A DNA stretch of 64,000 nucleotides. Source: Alphaproteobacteria bacterium. Lineage in GTDB: Bacteria > Pseudomonadota > Alphaproteobacteria > UBA8366 > Aestuariispiraceae. The stretch lies in NCBI GenBank assembly GCA_033344895.1, contig JAWPMN010000001.1:992001-1056000 (forward strand), given 5' to 3'. A model generated the notes under the pieces. The model did no database searches. It saw nothing but the letters and a program-made list of their open reading frames with translations, and had not been told where the DNA came from. This document shows, in pieces, positions 32,476 through 44,792 of the stretch. Position numbers and translations under genes: made by a program. The first letter of the stretch is position 1. Each line of letters starts with the position of its first letter.

Positions 32476-32591
32476 CCGACCCATCTGTAATTCGCGGGGG
32501 AAGTTCGGTCAGCCCGCGCCAATGAACCGCAGAGCGCAGGGCCTCGAATTCCCCGTCCCCAGCCTTTTTTGGAACGGGAGATTTCAAAGCC

Positions 32592-35357
<2,766 letters not shown>

Positions 35358-35382
35358 CGCTTGCGGATCATGTCACGGAGCA

Positions 35383-35416
35383 GAAAGCGGGCCCCGGCGC
35401 CCGCTTTCTTCGTTTT
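35383..35416 (+). terminator. Rho-independent terminator of acnA
   Basis: The stem GAAAGCGGGC/GCCCGCTTTC has a six-base loop and is followed by TTCGTTTT, 26 bp after the acnA stop. Confidence 0.88.
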
Positions 35417-35479
35417 AGGGCGGGACAGCCGCAGTTTTGCCGTGCCCTGCGAACGGACTTGGCCTATACCCTCCCCGCC

Positions 35480-36373
35480 ATGCAGATACTGACGGTCCAT
35501 CACGTAACCAGCTACACCTATGACCGGCCCGTCCGGTTCGGGGAGCATGCGTTGATGATGCGGCCGCGCGATAGCCACGATCTGCGCATGCTGGAAGCAT
35601 CGATCGCCATTCATCCGGCATCGACGATCCGCTGGACCCATGACGTGTTCGGCAACTCCGTCGCGCGTGTCGAGTTCCAGGAAGAATCGGACCGGCTGGA
35701 TATCGAGAACACGATCCGGATCGAGCATTACGGCCTCACGGAGCCGGATTTCTCACCCTTGGACGATTATGCCCGGACCTTGCCCTTTCCCTATCATTCG
35801 GACGAGGTGGCGGATCTCGGGCGGTGTATGGAACGGCACTATCACGACGAACAGCACCGCATCACCGAATGGGCGCGGCAGTTCCTGAACGGCAAGGACA
35901 CGCCGGACACGCTGATGGCGATGAACGATGCGGTCCGCAAGACCTTCGCCTACGAATCCCGGGAAGCTCACGGAACCCAGACGCCGACGGAAACCCTGGA
36001 TCGCGGGGCAGGAACGTGCCGGGACTTCGCCCTGTTCTTCATGGAGGCGGTCCGAAGCATCGGTCTGGGTGCACGCTTCGTGTCGGGCTATCTCTACGAT
36101 CCGGCTTTGGACGCGGCAATGAAGGACCCGACCCTGCCGCGTGGCGCGGACCTGCGCGGGGCCGGTGCCACGCATGCCTGGGTGCAGATCTATCTGCCCG
36201 GCGCCGGCTGGGTCGAGTTCGATCCGACCAACGGGATTGCCGGCGGTGCGAACCTGATCCGGGTCGCCGTGGCACGCGATCCATCCCAGGCGTCCCCGGT
36301 ACGAGGCTCCTATTTCGGGCCGGAAGAAGCGTTCCAATCGCTGTCCATCTCGGTAAAGGTCGCATCCGGCTGA
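35480..36373 (+). CDS. Transglutaminase-like cysteine protease
   Basis: 297 aa. N-terminal bacterial transglutaminase-like region (ILTVHHVTSYTYDRPVRFGE, LMMRPRDSHDLR) followed by the catalytic core. GAGTCRDFALFFMEAVRSIG holds Cys (about residue 180), ATHAWVQIYLPGAGWVEFDP holds His, and the following Asp-Pro-Thr-Asn supplies Asp. The family includes peptidases and amidases of unknown substrate. No signal peptide. The ATG at 35480 is the best family start, though no clear ribosome site precedes it. Confidence 0.88.
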   Translation: MQILTVHHVTSYTYDRPVRFGEHALMMRPRDSHDLRMLEASIAIHPASTIRWTHDVFGNSVARVEFQEESDRLDIENTIRIEHYGLTEPDFSPLDDYARTLPFPYHSDEVADLGRCMERHYHDEQHRITEWARQFLNGKDTPDTLMAMNDAVRKTFAYESREAHGTQTPTETLDRGAGTCRDFALFFMEAVRSIGLGARFVSGYLYDPALDAAMKDPTLPRGADLRGAGATHAWVQIYLPGAGWVEFDPTNGIAGGANLIRVAVARDPSQASPVRGSYFGPEEAFQSLSISVKVASG

Positions 36374-36449
36374 TCAGGCGCGCTCACCAGCCTGTGATGT
36401 CACCCATAATTGATTCGGGTGTGAGTGCCCGCGCGCCTATTTTAGCGCC

Positions 36450-37214
36450 ATGAAAACGTCACGTCGTACTCTCCTCGCGGGCGCAGCAGGCGCCCTTGCC
36501 ATTTCCCTTACCGGGGCCGGAACCCCGGCACAGGCCGCAGGCAAGACGCCGCTGGTCGTGGTGGAACTCTTCACCAGCCAGGGCTGCAGTTCCTGTCCCC
36601 CGGCCGAGGCGTTCCTGGCCGAACTGGCCGCGCGTGACGACGTCATCGCGCTCGAGTTCCATGTCGATTACTGGGATTACATTGGCTGGAAGGATCCCTT
36701 TGCCGATCCGCGCTACACTGCCCGGCAACGTTCCTACAACGCCCTGTTCGGTTCCCCCTACAATTACACACCGCAAATGGTCGTCGACGGCCGCGCGCAT
36801 GAAGTCGGTTCCCGCCGCAGCGCCGTGGAGGCCCGGATCGAGGCCGCATCCATGAAGCGCATGATGGAGGCCCAGAAGCACGGCGCGTCGGAAATGACGC
36901 TGAGCCACGGGGACGATGGCGGCCTGACGATCCGACTGGCCGGTACCCCGCCGGATGCGGGCCCCTATCAGGCGATCGTCGTCGGCTTCGATGCCCGGCA
37001 CGAAACCGAGATTCTGCGCGGCGAAAACTCGGGCCGGAGCCTTGTGAACGCCCATGTAGTACGGAGCATGACCACCGTCGGCCCCTCCTGGTCCGGCGGC
37101 GACGCCGAGTTCCAAGTCGAGATGTCCGAGGTCGCCGGCGACGGCGGCTGCGCCGTTCTGATCCAGAACCCCGCGACGGGTCGGATCGCCGCCGCGCAAC
37201 GCATCCTGTTCTAG
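36450..37214 (+). CDS. DUF1223 thioredoxin-like exported protein
   Basis: 254 aa. A Tat-type signal (SRRTLLAGAAGALAISLTG) is followed by a thioredoxin-like domain with VELFTSQGCSSCPPAEAFLA, where C-S-S-C is the redox-type motif. DYWDYIGWKDPFADPRYTAR and YTPQMVVDGR are family signatures. The function is unknown; export and a CxxC site suggest a periplasmic redox or metal role. The stop overlaps the 3' end of the convergent desaturase gene by 4 bp. Confidence 0.88.
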   Translation: MKTSRRTLLAGAAGALAISLTGAGTPAQAAGKTPLVVVELFTSQGCSSCPPAEAFLAELAARDDVIALEFHVDYWDYIGWKDPFADPRYTARQRSYNALFGSPYNYTPQMVVDGRAHEVGSRRSAVEARIEAASMKRMMEAQKHGASEMTLSHGDDGGLTIRLAGTPPDAGPYQAIVVGFDARHETEILRGENSGRSLVNAHVVRSMTTVGPSWSGGDAEFQVEMSEVAGDGGCAVLIQNPATGRIAAAQRILF

Positions 37215-38008
37215 GAGATTCGCCTTTCGAAGGGCCTGACCATCAGGTGCCAGAAAGAGCGCTCAGACTCCCGTTCGACGCCGATCTTCATATCGGGTTC
37301 GCGCCGGTTCGGGCTGAACGATCCGAACATCCTGTCCCAGAAACTGAACAGATTCCCATAGTTCGAATCCGTATCGCGCCGGACGGCGTGATGATGCACC
37401 CAATGAATCGCGGGGGTAACGAAGATCCAACCGATCGCCCGTTCCACGCCGTTCGGCAGGCGCACATTCGAATGGGCGAAGATCGCCGCCAGCAGCACCT
37501 GGATCTCAAAGATCAGAACACTTTCCAGCGGGATATCGAAGACGATGATGAAGACCGCCCGGGCACAGGCCGACAAGGCGACTTCACCCCAGTGAAAGCG
37601 TATTGCCGTCGTGCTGTCCAAGGTCTCATCGAGATGGTGAATCTCGTGGAACCGCCACAGGAAGGGCACGCGGTGGTTGGCGCGATGCCACCAGTAGATC
37701 AGGAAATCCAGCAGCAGCAGATCGAAGACCAGCCCCCAGCCGCCTTGCCACCAGGGGGCAAGGCTTTCACGCCATTCCGGCCCTACGGAGGCCGCCCACA
37801 GGCTGACCGGCACGACGATCAGTAGCGACACCGCGATATTCGCACCGAACAAGCCACCATTGCTGATCAGGCGCCGCATGCGTTCCGATCGACCCAATGG
37901 AACGATGGCCGCCGGGCGCAGTCTTTCTACCGCGAAGAACAGCGCAATCCAACCCGCGACAATGGCGGATTTATAGGTGAGCAGCGTTTCCGTCAGGTTT
38001 TCCATCAT
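37211..38008 (-). CDS. Sterol desaturase/fatty acid hydroxylase family protein
   Basis: 265 aa with about four membrane segments and the di-iron His cluster in its usual order: YWWHRANH, RFHEIHHLDE and IHWVHHHAVRRDTDSNYG. Such integral membrane oxygenases hydroxylate or desaturate lipids; the substrate here is unknown. The end HLMVRPFE fits the family. The start is the first of two adjacent ATGs at 38008; the ribosome site is weak. It is divergent from the PuuD-like gene. Confidence 0.9.
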   Translation of the reverse strand: MMENLTETLLTYKSAIVAGWIALFFAVERLRPAAIVPLGRSERMRRLISNGGLFGANIAVSLLIVVPVSLWAASVGPEWRESLAPWWQGGWGLVFDLLLLDFLIYWWHRANHRVPFLWRFHEIHHLDETLDSTTAIRFHWGEVALSACARAVFIIVFDIPLESVLIFEIQVLLAAIFAHSNVRLPNGVERAIGWIFVTPAIHWVHHHAVRRDTDSNYGNLFSFWDRMFGSFSPNRREPDMKIGVERESERSFWHLMVRPFERRIS

Positions 38009-38109
38009 GGATAAAGTGGGCGGATTGCCGAGACCCGGCAAGACGCGTAAGACAGCGGAGCGAATCAAACCGGCGTTACCAATCCACGCAGTCAATCCTG
38101 AGGCGATCC

Positions 38110-38868
38110 ATGTCCATCCCCCTGATCGGCGTTTCCGCCTGTACCCGCCACAGCGAGGGCGGCAGCTATTACCACCAGGTCGGCCACAAGTATCTATCGG
38201 CGGTGGCGAGCGCCGCACGGGGGCTGCCGATGCCGATCCCGGCCATGGCAGACCAGATCGACATGGATGACCTGCTGGACAAGTTGGACGGCCTTTTTCT
38301 GACCGGCAGCCCATCCAATGTCGAGCCGCAGCACTATAACGGCCCCGAGTTCCGCCCGGACACGGAGCGCGATCCGCTGCGCGATTCCATGACGCTGCCG
38401 CTGATCCGCAAGGCACTGGACCGCGGCCTGCCGATTTTCGCGGTCTGCCGCGGCCATCAGGAACTGAATGTCGTGCTGGGTGGCACGCTCCATCAGAACC
38501 TGCAGGAACTGCCCGGCAAGCGGGATCACCGCATGCGTCGGGATATCCCGCTCGGCGAACGGTATGGCGAGGCGCATCCGGTAGACATCAAGCCCGGGGG
38601 CATGCTGGAGAAACTTGCGGGCAAGACCGGTACCGTCATGGTGAACTCGCTGCATTCCCAGGGCATCGACCGGCTGGCCGACGGCCTGTTCGTCGAATGC
38701 GTCAGTGACGACGGCGTGATCGAGGCGGTCTCCCTGCCCGACGCCAAGGGGTTCCTGCTCAGCGTTCAATGGCATCCGGAACACCCGACCGCCCTGGCCT
38801 GGCCGTTGAGTCAGGCCATGTTCGCCGCCTTCGGCGATGCAGCACGCGCCTATTCGAAAACGAAGTAA
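38110..38868 (+). CDS. Gamma-glutamyl-gamma-aminobutyrate hydrolase family (class I amidotransferase-like)
   Basis: 252 aa, peptidase C26. The nucleophile elbow IFAVCRGHQELNVVLGG holds Cys113, and SVQWHPEHP supplies His and Glu. PuuD hydrolyses gamma-glutamyl-GABA in putrescine breakdown. The family also covers other gamma-glutamyl amidases, so the substrate is uncertain although agmatine deiminase in the same window shows putrescine metabolism. GAGG is 6 bases before the ATG. Confidence 0.87.
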   Translation: MSIPLIGVSACTRHSEGGSYYHQVGHKYLSAVASAARGLPMPIPAMADQIDMDDLLDKLDGLFLTGSPSNVEPQHYNGPEFRPDTERDPLRDSMTLPLIRKALDRGLPIFAVCRGHQELNVVLGGTLHQNLQELPGKRDHRMRRDIPLGERYGEAHPVDIKPGGMLEKLAGKTGTVMVNSLHSQGIDRLADGLFVECVSDDGVIEAVSLPDAKGFLLSVQWHPEHPTALAWPLSQAMFAAFGDAARAYSKTK

Positions 38869-38886
38869 CCGACAGGGAACCACGCC

Positions 38887-39678
38887 ATGCGGATCGCAAC
38901 CTGGAACATCAATTCGGTACGCCTTCGCATGCCGATCGTAGAGCAGTTCACGAAGGAGGTCGCCCCGGACGTCCTGTGTCTCCAGGAAACCAAGGTCGAC
39001 GACCCGCAGTTTCCGTTCGATGACGTGCGCGCCCTCGGTTATGAGCATGTCGCGATCAACGGGATCAAGGGCTATAACGGCGTCTGCATTCTGTCCAAGC
39101 TGCCGCTGGAGAATGTCGGACGTCACGAATGGACCGGCAAGGCCGACGGTCGGCACATCTTTGCCACCCTGCCCGGCGGGATCGAAATTCACTCGCTCTA
39201 TGTCCCGGCCGGCGGCGATGAGCCGGACCGCGCTGTGAACGAAAAGTTCGGCCACAAGCTGGACTTCGTCGATGAGATGACCACCTGGTTTGGCGCCAAC
39301 CGCAAGCAGTCCGACAAGATCATGGTGGTCGGCGATTTGAATATCGCCCCGCTGGAGCAGGATGTCTGGTCCCACAAGCAACTGCTGAAAGTGGTCAGCC
39401 ACACGCCGATCGAGGTCGAAAAGTTCACCGCCGCCCAGAACGCCTTCGGTTGGGTCGACTGCATGCGCAAATTCGTGCCTGACGACGAGAAGATGTACAC
39501 GTGGTGGAGCTACCGCTCCCGCGACTGGCGCGCCGCAAACAAGGGCCGTCGCCTCGACCATGTCTGGGCATCGCCCGGACTGGCCGACAGTGTGTCCGAC
39601 ATGCGTATTCTCACCGACGCCCGAGGCTGGGAAAAACCATCCGACCACGTTCCGGTGATCGTCGAGGTCGGCGCCTGA
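38887..39678 (+). CDS. xthA: Exodeoxyribonuclease III
   Basis: 263-aa AP endonuclease/3'-5' exonuclease for base-excision repair. MRIATWNINSVRLRMP and LCLQETKVDDPQFP hold metal ligands. VVGDLNIAPLEQDVW has Asp and Asn of the active site. RLDHVWASPGL and the last SDHVPVIVEV supply the catalytic Asp-His pair. It follows the amidase gene by 18 bp. Confidence 0.96.
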   Translation: MRIATWNINSVRLRMPIVEQFTKEVAPDVLCLQETKVDDPQFPFDDVRALGYEHVAINGIKGYNGVCILSKLPLENVGRHEWTGKADGRHIFATLPGGIEIHSLYVPAGGDEPDRAVNEKFGHKLDFVDEMTTWFGANRKQSDKIMVVGDLNIAPLEQDVWSHKQLLKVVSHTPIEVEKFTAAQNAFGWVDCMRKFVPDDEKMYTWWSYRSRDWRAANKGRRLDHVWASPGLADSVSDMRILTDARGWEKPSDHVPVIVEVGA

Positions 39679-39766
39679 TCCGGCACCAGAGCCCGCCGTT
39701 CCCTTGACCGGACGGGCCTTGCGGCTTACCTACGACACAGAACATTCACTAGTTGGAATTCGGGCC

Positions 39767-40306
39767 ATGGCGATCCTGCCGATCCTGGTCGCACCGCATC
39801 CGGTGCTGAAAATGAAATGCGAGCCGGTCGAGACTGTGGATGACGAAATCCGCACGCTGCTCGACGACATGCTGGAGACGATGTATGACGCCCCGGGTAT
39901 CGGCCTGGCCGCGCCGCAGGTCGGCGTGTCCAAGCGCATTATCGTTGTCGATTGTGCCCCGCGTGGCGCCGACCCGGAGCCGATGAAGCTGATCAACCCG
40001 GAAATCGTGACGCAGTCCGACGAATTGGCAACCTATGAAGAGGGCTGTCTGAGCTTTCCGGACCAGTATGCCGAGGTGCGGCGCCCGGCCACGGTGACAG
40101 TGAAGTATCTCGACGAGAACGGGACGCAACAGACCCTCGAATGCGACGGGCTTCTGGCAACCTGCATCCAGCACGAGATCGATCATCTGGAAGGCGTTGT
40201 CTTCGTCGATCACATCTCGTCGCTCAAGCGTGGTATGATCATGCGCAAGCTGCAGAAGCAGACGAAACTCCGCAGTAAGGAAGGCCGCGCCGCCGCCGCC
40301 GAGTAA
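39767..40306 (+). CDS. def: Peptide deformylase
   Basis: 179 aa. Removes the N-terminal formyl group from new proteins. All three motifs are present: GIGLAAPQVG, EGCLSFP (metal Cys) and QHEIDHLEG (metal His pair and catalytic Glu). The ATG at 39767 matches the family N-terminus MAILPILVAPHPVLK. It is followed by fmt after 27 bp, the standard def-fmt operon. Confidence 0.97.
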   Translation: MAILPILVAPHPVLKMKCEPVETVDDEIRTLLDDMLETMYDAPGIGLAAPQVGVSKRIIVVDCAPRGADPEPMKLINPEIVTQSDELATYEEGCLSFPDQYAEVRRPATVTVKYLDENGTQQTLECDGLLATCIQHEIDHLEGVVFVDHISSLKRGMIMRKLQKQTKLRSKEGRAAAAE

Positions 40307-40333
40307 GCGCCGGGCCGTCGCGGAATCCGGTTC

Positions 40334-41263
40334 ATGACGAAATTGAGATTGGCCTTCATGGGAACCCCCGGGTTTTCCGTTCCCGCTCTGGACGCGATTG
40401 TCCGGGCGGGGCATGAGGTCGAGGCCGTCTATACTCAGCCCCCGCGCCCGGCGAACCGCGGCAAGAAGGAAACACCCAGTCCGGTGCATCTGGCGGCCCT
40501 GAAAATGGGCATCCCGGTGCGCCATCCGGCCAGTCTGAAAACGCCGGAAGCTCAGGCGGCTTTTGCCGATCTGCGGCTGGATGCCGCGGTAGTAGTCGCC
40601 TATGGCCTGATCCTGCCGAAACCGATCCTCGAGATGCCGAAATTCGGCTGCCTGAACATCCATGCGTCCTTGCTGCCGCGCTGGCGCGGCGCCGCGCCGA
40701 TCCAGCGCGCGATTCTGGCCGGGGATGAGGAAACAGGCATTTCCATCATGCAGATGGACGAGGGACTGGATACCGGCCCGGTCCTCCTGGAAGAGCCCAT
40801 GCAGATTCTTCACCGTGCCACTGCGCAGGATTTGCATGACGACCTGGCACATCTGGGCGCGCGTTTGATCGTGGAGGCTCTGGACGGTCTGGTCGACGGG
40901 TCGATCCGGCCAACGCCGCAACCCGATGGCGGTGTGACCTATGCGGAGAAGCTCCGGAAATCGGAGGGCCTGATCGACTGGTCGGAAAGCGCCGCCGAAC
41001 TCGACCGTCGCGTCCGTGCCCTCACGCCCTGGCCCGGCTGCTATTTCAATCATGGCGGCGAACGGATCAAACTTCTGAGTGCCCTGCCCGGCATGCCGGA
41101 CCGCAACGCCGCCCCCGGAACCGTGCTGAACGACGAAGGGCTGATCGCCTGCGGCACCGGCGGTCTGCGCCTGCGCCGCGTGCAGCGCCCCGGCCGCAGC
41201 CCTGTTTCCGGTGCGGACTTCCTGCGCGGCTTGCGCCTATCCGAAGGTACCGTGCTAGGCTGA
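40334..41263 (+). CDS. fmt: Methionyl-tRNA formyltransferase
   Basis: 309 aa. Formylates initiator Met-tRNA using 10-formyl-THF. [38 protein letters not shown] (Asn-His-Ser type catalytic site) and [12 protein letters not shown] are diagnostic. A C-terminal tRNA-binding domain follows ([14 protein letters not shown]). Its 10-formyl-THF could come in part from Fhs, encoded at 56598-58271. Confidence 0.96.
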   Translation: MTKLRLAFMGTPGFSVPALDAIVRAGHEVEAVYTQPPRPANRGKKETPSPVHLAALKMGIPVRHPASLKTPEAQAAFADLRLDAAVVVAYGLILPKPILEMPKFGCLNIHASLLPRWRGAAPIQRAILAGDEETGISIMQMDEGLDTGPVLLEEPMQILHRATAQDLHDDLAHLGARLIVEALDGLVDGSIRPTPQPDGGVTYAEKLRKSEGLIDWSESAAELDRRVRALTPWPGCYFNHGGERIKLLSALPGMPDRNAAPGTVLNDEGLIACGTGGLRLRRVQRPGRSPVSGADFLRGLRLSEGTVLG

Positions 41264-41290
41264 CGGCTTCATCGCGGGGGAGGGTTGAGT

Positions 41291-42280
41291 ATGAAGGTCT
41301 GCATCTACGGAGCCGGTGCCATCGGCGGCTATATGGCCGTGGCTCTGGCGGATGGCGGCGCGGATGTCAGTCTTGTCGCTCGTGGCCCTCATCTGGCGGC
41401 CATACGGCAGAACGGCCTCAGCCTGCATATCGGCGGAGAAACCAGAAACATTGCGGTTGCGGCCTCGGACAATCCCGCCGATCTCGGTCCACAGGATTAC
41501 GTCATCGTTGCCCTGAAGGCCCATTCGGTCCCGGCCGTTGCCGACCGGATGACAACGCTGTTTCACGACCGGACCGCCGTGGTGACGGCCGTGAATGGGG
41601 TACCGTGGTGGTACTTCCATGGCATCGAGGGGCCGCTAGCCGGTACGCGGCTTGAAAGCGTCGACCCGGGGGGCGCCCAGTGGCGCGGGATCGGACCGGA
41701 ACGCGCCATCGGCTGCGTCGTCTATCCTGCCTGCGAGGTCACCGAGCCCGGCATTGTCCGTCATATCGAAGGCGACCGATTCACCCTGGGGGAGCCTAGT
41801 GGCGAAAAATCGGACCGCGTCTCCGCCCTGGCCGAGGCGATGCGCGCCGGCGGGCTGAAAGCGCCGGTCAAACCGCGCATTCGGGACGAGATCTGGGTCA
41901 AGCTCTGGGGGAATTTGTCCTTCAATCCGATCAGTGCGCTGACCGGGGCGACCCTGGAACAGATCTGCGCCGATCCAGGCACGCGCGCCGTCGCGAAGGC
42001 CATGATGCTAGAAGGGCAGGCGATCGGTGAGAAACTGGGTGTCCGCTTTGCCATCGATGTCGAGAAACGCATCGATGGCGCAGCCGCCGTCGGCGCACAC
42101 AAGACGTCCATGCTGCAGGATCTTGAGCGCGGTCGGGCTATGGAAATCGACGCGCTTGTGACCGCTGTCCAGGAACTGGGTCGACTGACCGAAACGCCGA
42201 CACCGACGATCGATTCCGTACTCGCGCTCACGCAATTGCGCGGCGCCGTCGCGGGCTGTTACGAAAAAACCGGAAAATAG
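41291..42280 (+). CDS. panE: 2-dehydropantoate 2-reductase family protein
   Basis: 329 aa. The NADPH-binding start is MKVCIYGAGAIGGYMAVALA. The catalytic Lys region KLWGNLSFNPISALTGATL and the helix ENMxxSM-like HKTSMLQDLERGRAMEIDAL are typical of ketopantoate reductases (pantothenate synthesis). The family also includes paralogues of other substrate specificity. The ATG at 41291 follows GGAGGG by 7 bases and is preferred to the TTG at 41285. Confidence 0.85.
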   Translation: MKVCIYGAGAIGGYMAVALADGGADVSLVARGPHLAAIRQNGLSLHIGGETRNIAVAASDNPADLGPQDYVIVALKAHSVPAVADRMTTLFHDRTAVVTAVNGVPWWYFHGIEGPLAGTRLESVDPGGAQWRGIGPERAIGCVVYPACEVTEPGIVRHIEGDRFTLGEPSGEKSDRVSALAEAMRAGGLKAPVKPRIRDEIWVKLWGNLSFNPISALTGATLEQICADPGTRAVAKAMMLEGQAIGEKLGVRFAIDVEKRIDGAAAVGAHKTSMLQDLERGRAMEIDALVTAVQELGRLTETPTPTIDSVLALTQLRGAVAGCYEKTGK

Positions 42281-42293
42281 GGCCGGCGTCGGC

Positions 42294-43091
42294 CTAACCG
42301 ACGAAGGCCTTCTCGATCACGAATTCGCCAGGCATGGAGTTGGCGCCCTCGGTCAGGCCCGCCGCCTCGCACAGATCCTTCGTGTCCTGGAGCATGCCCA
42401 TGGAGCCGCAGATCATGACCCGGTCGTCGTCCTTGTTGAACGGCTTGCGGCCCAGATCCTCGAACAGCTTTCCGTTTTCGATCAGGGTCGTGATGCGGCC
42501 GGTATGGGTATGCGCCTCACGGGTCGTCGAGGTGTAATGGGTCAGACGACCCTGAACCATTTCACCGACCAGCGGGTCTTCCAGCGTGTCCTTTACGATC
42601 TTTTCGCCATAGGCGAGTTCCGCCACGTCGCGGCAGGTATGCGTCAGAACGACATGCTCGAACCGGTCATACGTTTCCGGATCGCGGATGACGCTGGCGA
42701 AAGGTGCAATGCCCGTACCGGTGGACAGCAGATACAGCGTCTTGCCCGGCAGCAGGGCGTCCAGCACCAGCGTGCCGGTCGGCTTCTTGCCCAGCAGGAT
42801 TTCATCGCCGACCTGGATCTTCTGAAGGCGACTGGTCAGCGGCCCGTCTTCAACCTTGATCGAGAAGAAGTCCAGTTCGTGATCCCAGGACGGGCTGGCA
42901 ATGGAGTAGGCACGCAGCAGCGGCTTGCCGTCGTCCTTCATTAGCCCGATCATCACGAACTCGCCGGAGCGGAAACGGAAGCTATCCGGGCGAGTGACCC
43001 GGAATGAGAACAGACGGTCGGTCCAGTGATGCACATCCACGACCGTGACGGCGTTGACCGAACCCGGAATGGCCTGTTTCTTCACTTCCAT
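42294..43091 (-). CDS. fpr: Ferredoxin--NADP reductase
   Basis: 265 aa, bacterial subclass. The FAD site is LLRAYSIASPSWDHELDFF. NADP-binding segments are LLSTGTGIAPFASVIRDPE and VMICGSMGMLQDTK. The C-terminus EFVIEKAFVG fits the family. It moves electrons between NADPH and ferredoxin or flavodoxin and supports oxidative stress defence and Fe-S assembly. GGAAGGAG lies 10 bases before the ATG. It is separated from marR on the same strand by 165 bp of AT-rich DNA. Confidence 0.94.
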   Translation of the reverse strand: MEVKKQAIPGSVNAVTVVDVHHWTDRLFSFRVTRPDSFRFRSGEFVMIGLMKDDGKPLLRAYSIASPSWDHELDFFSIKVEDGPLTSRLQKIQVGDEILLGKKPTGTLVLDALLPGKTLYLLSTGTGIAPFASVIRDPETYDRFEHVVLTHTCRDVAELAYGEKIVKDTLEDPLVGEMVQGRLTHYTSTTREAHTHTGRITTLIENGKLFEDLGRKPFNKDDDRVMICGSMGMLQDTKDLCEAAGLTEGANSMPGEFVIEKAFVG

Positions 43092-43256
43092 CTTGCGACG
43101 CTCCTTCCAAAAAAACCCGGCATCCCAACCGTGACAGCGGGGACTTCCGGATTTCCAAATTCGCGAGATACCACAAATGGGCCCTCATACGCCAGAGGCA
43201 AGTGATGCGGCAAAATTTCCACCATGTCAACTGTAGAAATAATAATTATACATATT

Positions 43257-43766
43257 CTATTTGTTATTACGACCTTCGGCAGACACCTCTTGCAGCAGCT
43301 TTGCCAGTAGATCGGCGAGGGCACGCTGTTCCGCATCGCTAAGTCCGGCAACAGCCTGCCTCTGTGCGGCAACATGCAGGGGAAGCATCCGGTCGATCAG
43401 ATCCCTGCCGTCATCCGTCAGGGAAATCCGGACGGCACGCCGATCCGTTTCATGGGGCATGCGGACGATCAATCCGGCCTTTTCCAGCCGATCCAACCGT
43501 GCCGTCATGCCGCCCGACGAGATCATGGTCGAATTGTATAGCTCCGTCGGCGTCAGGGCATAGGGCGGGCCGGACCGCCGCAAGGTCATCAGGACATCCA
43601 CCTCTCCCGGCTTCAACCCGAACTGGTTGAAGACAGGATACAGAAATGTCGCCCGTATCAGCTGGGACGCCTCGGTCATACGTCCGAGAAGCTCCATCGG
43701 AAGGAGGTTCAACCCGGGGATTTCCGCCTCCCATTGGGCCCTTGCATTGGCTGCGCGATCCGTCAT
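43257..43766 (-). CDS. MarR-family transcriptional regulator
   Basis: 169 aa. The winged helix spans about 55-140: GEVDVLMTLRRSGPPYALTP, STMISSGGMTARLDRLEKAG and MPHETDRRAVRISLTDDGRD. It is divergent from an EamA-type exporter, and a dyad lies between the two starts, so it most likely represses the exporter and itself. The ATG at 43766 has AAGAGA about 9 bases away. Confidence 0.92.
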   Translation of the reverse strand: MTDRAANARAQWEAEIPGLNLLPMELLGRMTEASQLIRATFLYPVFNQFGLKPGEVDVLMTLRRSGPPYALTPTELYNSTMISSGGMTARLDRLEKAGLIVRMPHETDRRAVRISLTDDGRDLIDRMLPLHVAAQRQAVAGLSDAEQRALADLLAKLLQEVSAEGRNNK

Positions 43767-43781
43767 CACAAAATCTCTTGC

Positions 43782-43805
43782 TATTAAGATACTTGATATT
43801 AAGTA
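43782..43805. promoter_or_regulatory. Candidate MarR operator between marR and EamA gene
   Basis: TATTAAG at 43782 and again at 43797 (15 bp apart). The second copy is part of a dyad with TACTT/AAGTA arms (43790-43805). This AT-rich patch in the 89-bp divergent gap is a typical place for a MarR site. Confidence 0.55.
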
Positions 43806-43855
43806 ATGCGGATCGAGTTGTCCAGACTGTCCGGACCGCCTATGCGTGAGGAGCG

Positions 43856-44782
43856 ATGAAAATAGGTCAGACGAATTCCGCAATCCGCCCGAATGTGTGG
43901 CACGCCGTGGGCCTGCTGCTGGCCACGGGATCCCTGCTCGGGCTCTCGGCCATTTGGGCGAAGGCATCGGGCTCGGTGTCCTGGCCGCCGCTGGCCCTGC
44001 TGCTTTGGTCCATGATTATCGGTGCGGCCATCCAGACCGTCGGACAACTGGCCCGGCGACGGACGCCGCTTCCCGGCGGCTCCGCCCTGGTCTTCGCGAT
44101 CTTCTCGGGTATCCTCTTTGCGATTCCCAACGCGATCACCTTCGCCGCGGTCGAGCATGTCGGCGCCGGCTTCGTCGCCCTGTGTTTTGCCTTCCCGCTC
44201 ATGCTGACCTACGCCCTGGCCCTGGCCCTTCGGATGGACAGGTTCGATGGCATGAAGTTTCTCGGCGTCCTGTTCGGCGTCGCGGGCGGAGCGGTTCTGG
44301 CGACGGCCAAGACCGGCGTCGACGGCGGCTACAATCTCTGGGTTCTGGCTGCGCTCTCCGTGCCGGTCATCCTGGCAATCGCAAACATCTACCGCAGCGC
44401 CTACTGGCCCAAAGGCGCGGATTCCATGCAGATGTCGATCGGCATGCTGGTTTTCGGCGCCGTGACCATGGTTGCGATGCTGATGTTCTTCGGAATCGAT
44501 TTCGGTCCTGCGGATTGGACAGCGGAAAGCGCCGGATTGCTGGCCGTGCAATCGCTCACCTTCGCGGTCCTCTATGATGTCTATTTCCGGCTCCAGAAAC
44601 TGGCCGGGCCCGTCTATCTGAGTCAGATCGGATCGGTCGCAGCGGTTACCGGCATCGCGCTGGCCTATCTGATCTTCGCGGAAATCCCCAGCACGCAGCA
44701 GAGCATCGCCGCCATCCTGGTCGCGATCGGGCTGGTCCTGGTGAACCGCGCAATGATCCGACAGCCGCGCCTCGCAGCGTGA
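43856..44782 (+). CDS. EamA/DMT-family transporter (1)
   Basis: 308 aa with about ten membrane segments and the duplicated EamA architecture. The first segments (VGLLLATGSLLGLSAIWAKA, LLLWSMIIGAAIQTVGQLAR) and the last (IAAILVAIGLVLVNRAMI) fit drug/metabolite exporters. The substrate is unknown. GAGGAG lies just before the ATG. It is divergent from marR, which probably controls it. Confidence 0.88.
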   Translation: MKIGQTNSAIRPNVWHAVGLLLATGSLLGLSAIWAKASGSVSWPPLALLLWSMIIGAAIQTVGQLARRRTPLPGGSALVFAIFSGILFAIPNAITFAAVEHVGAGFVALCFAFPLMLTYALALALRMDRFDGMKFLGVLFGVAGGAVLATAKTGVDGGYNLWVLAALSVPVILAIANIYRSAYWPKGADSMQMSIGMLVFGAVTMVAMLMFFGIDFGPADWTAESAGLLAVQSLTFAVLYDVYFRLQKLAGPVYLSQIGSVAAVTGIALAYLIFAEIPSTQQSIAAILVAIGLVLVNRAMIRQPRLAA

Positions 44783-44792
44783 CCGGGGCCGC

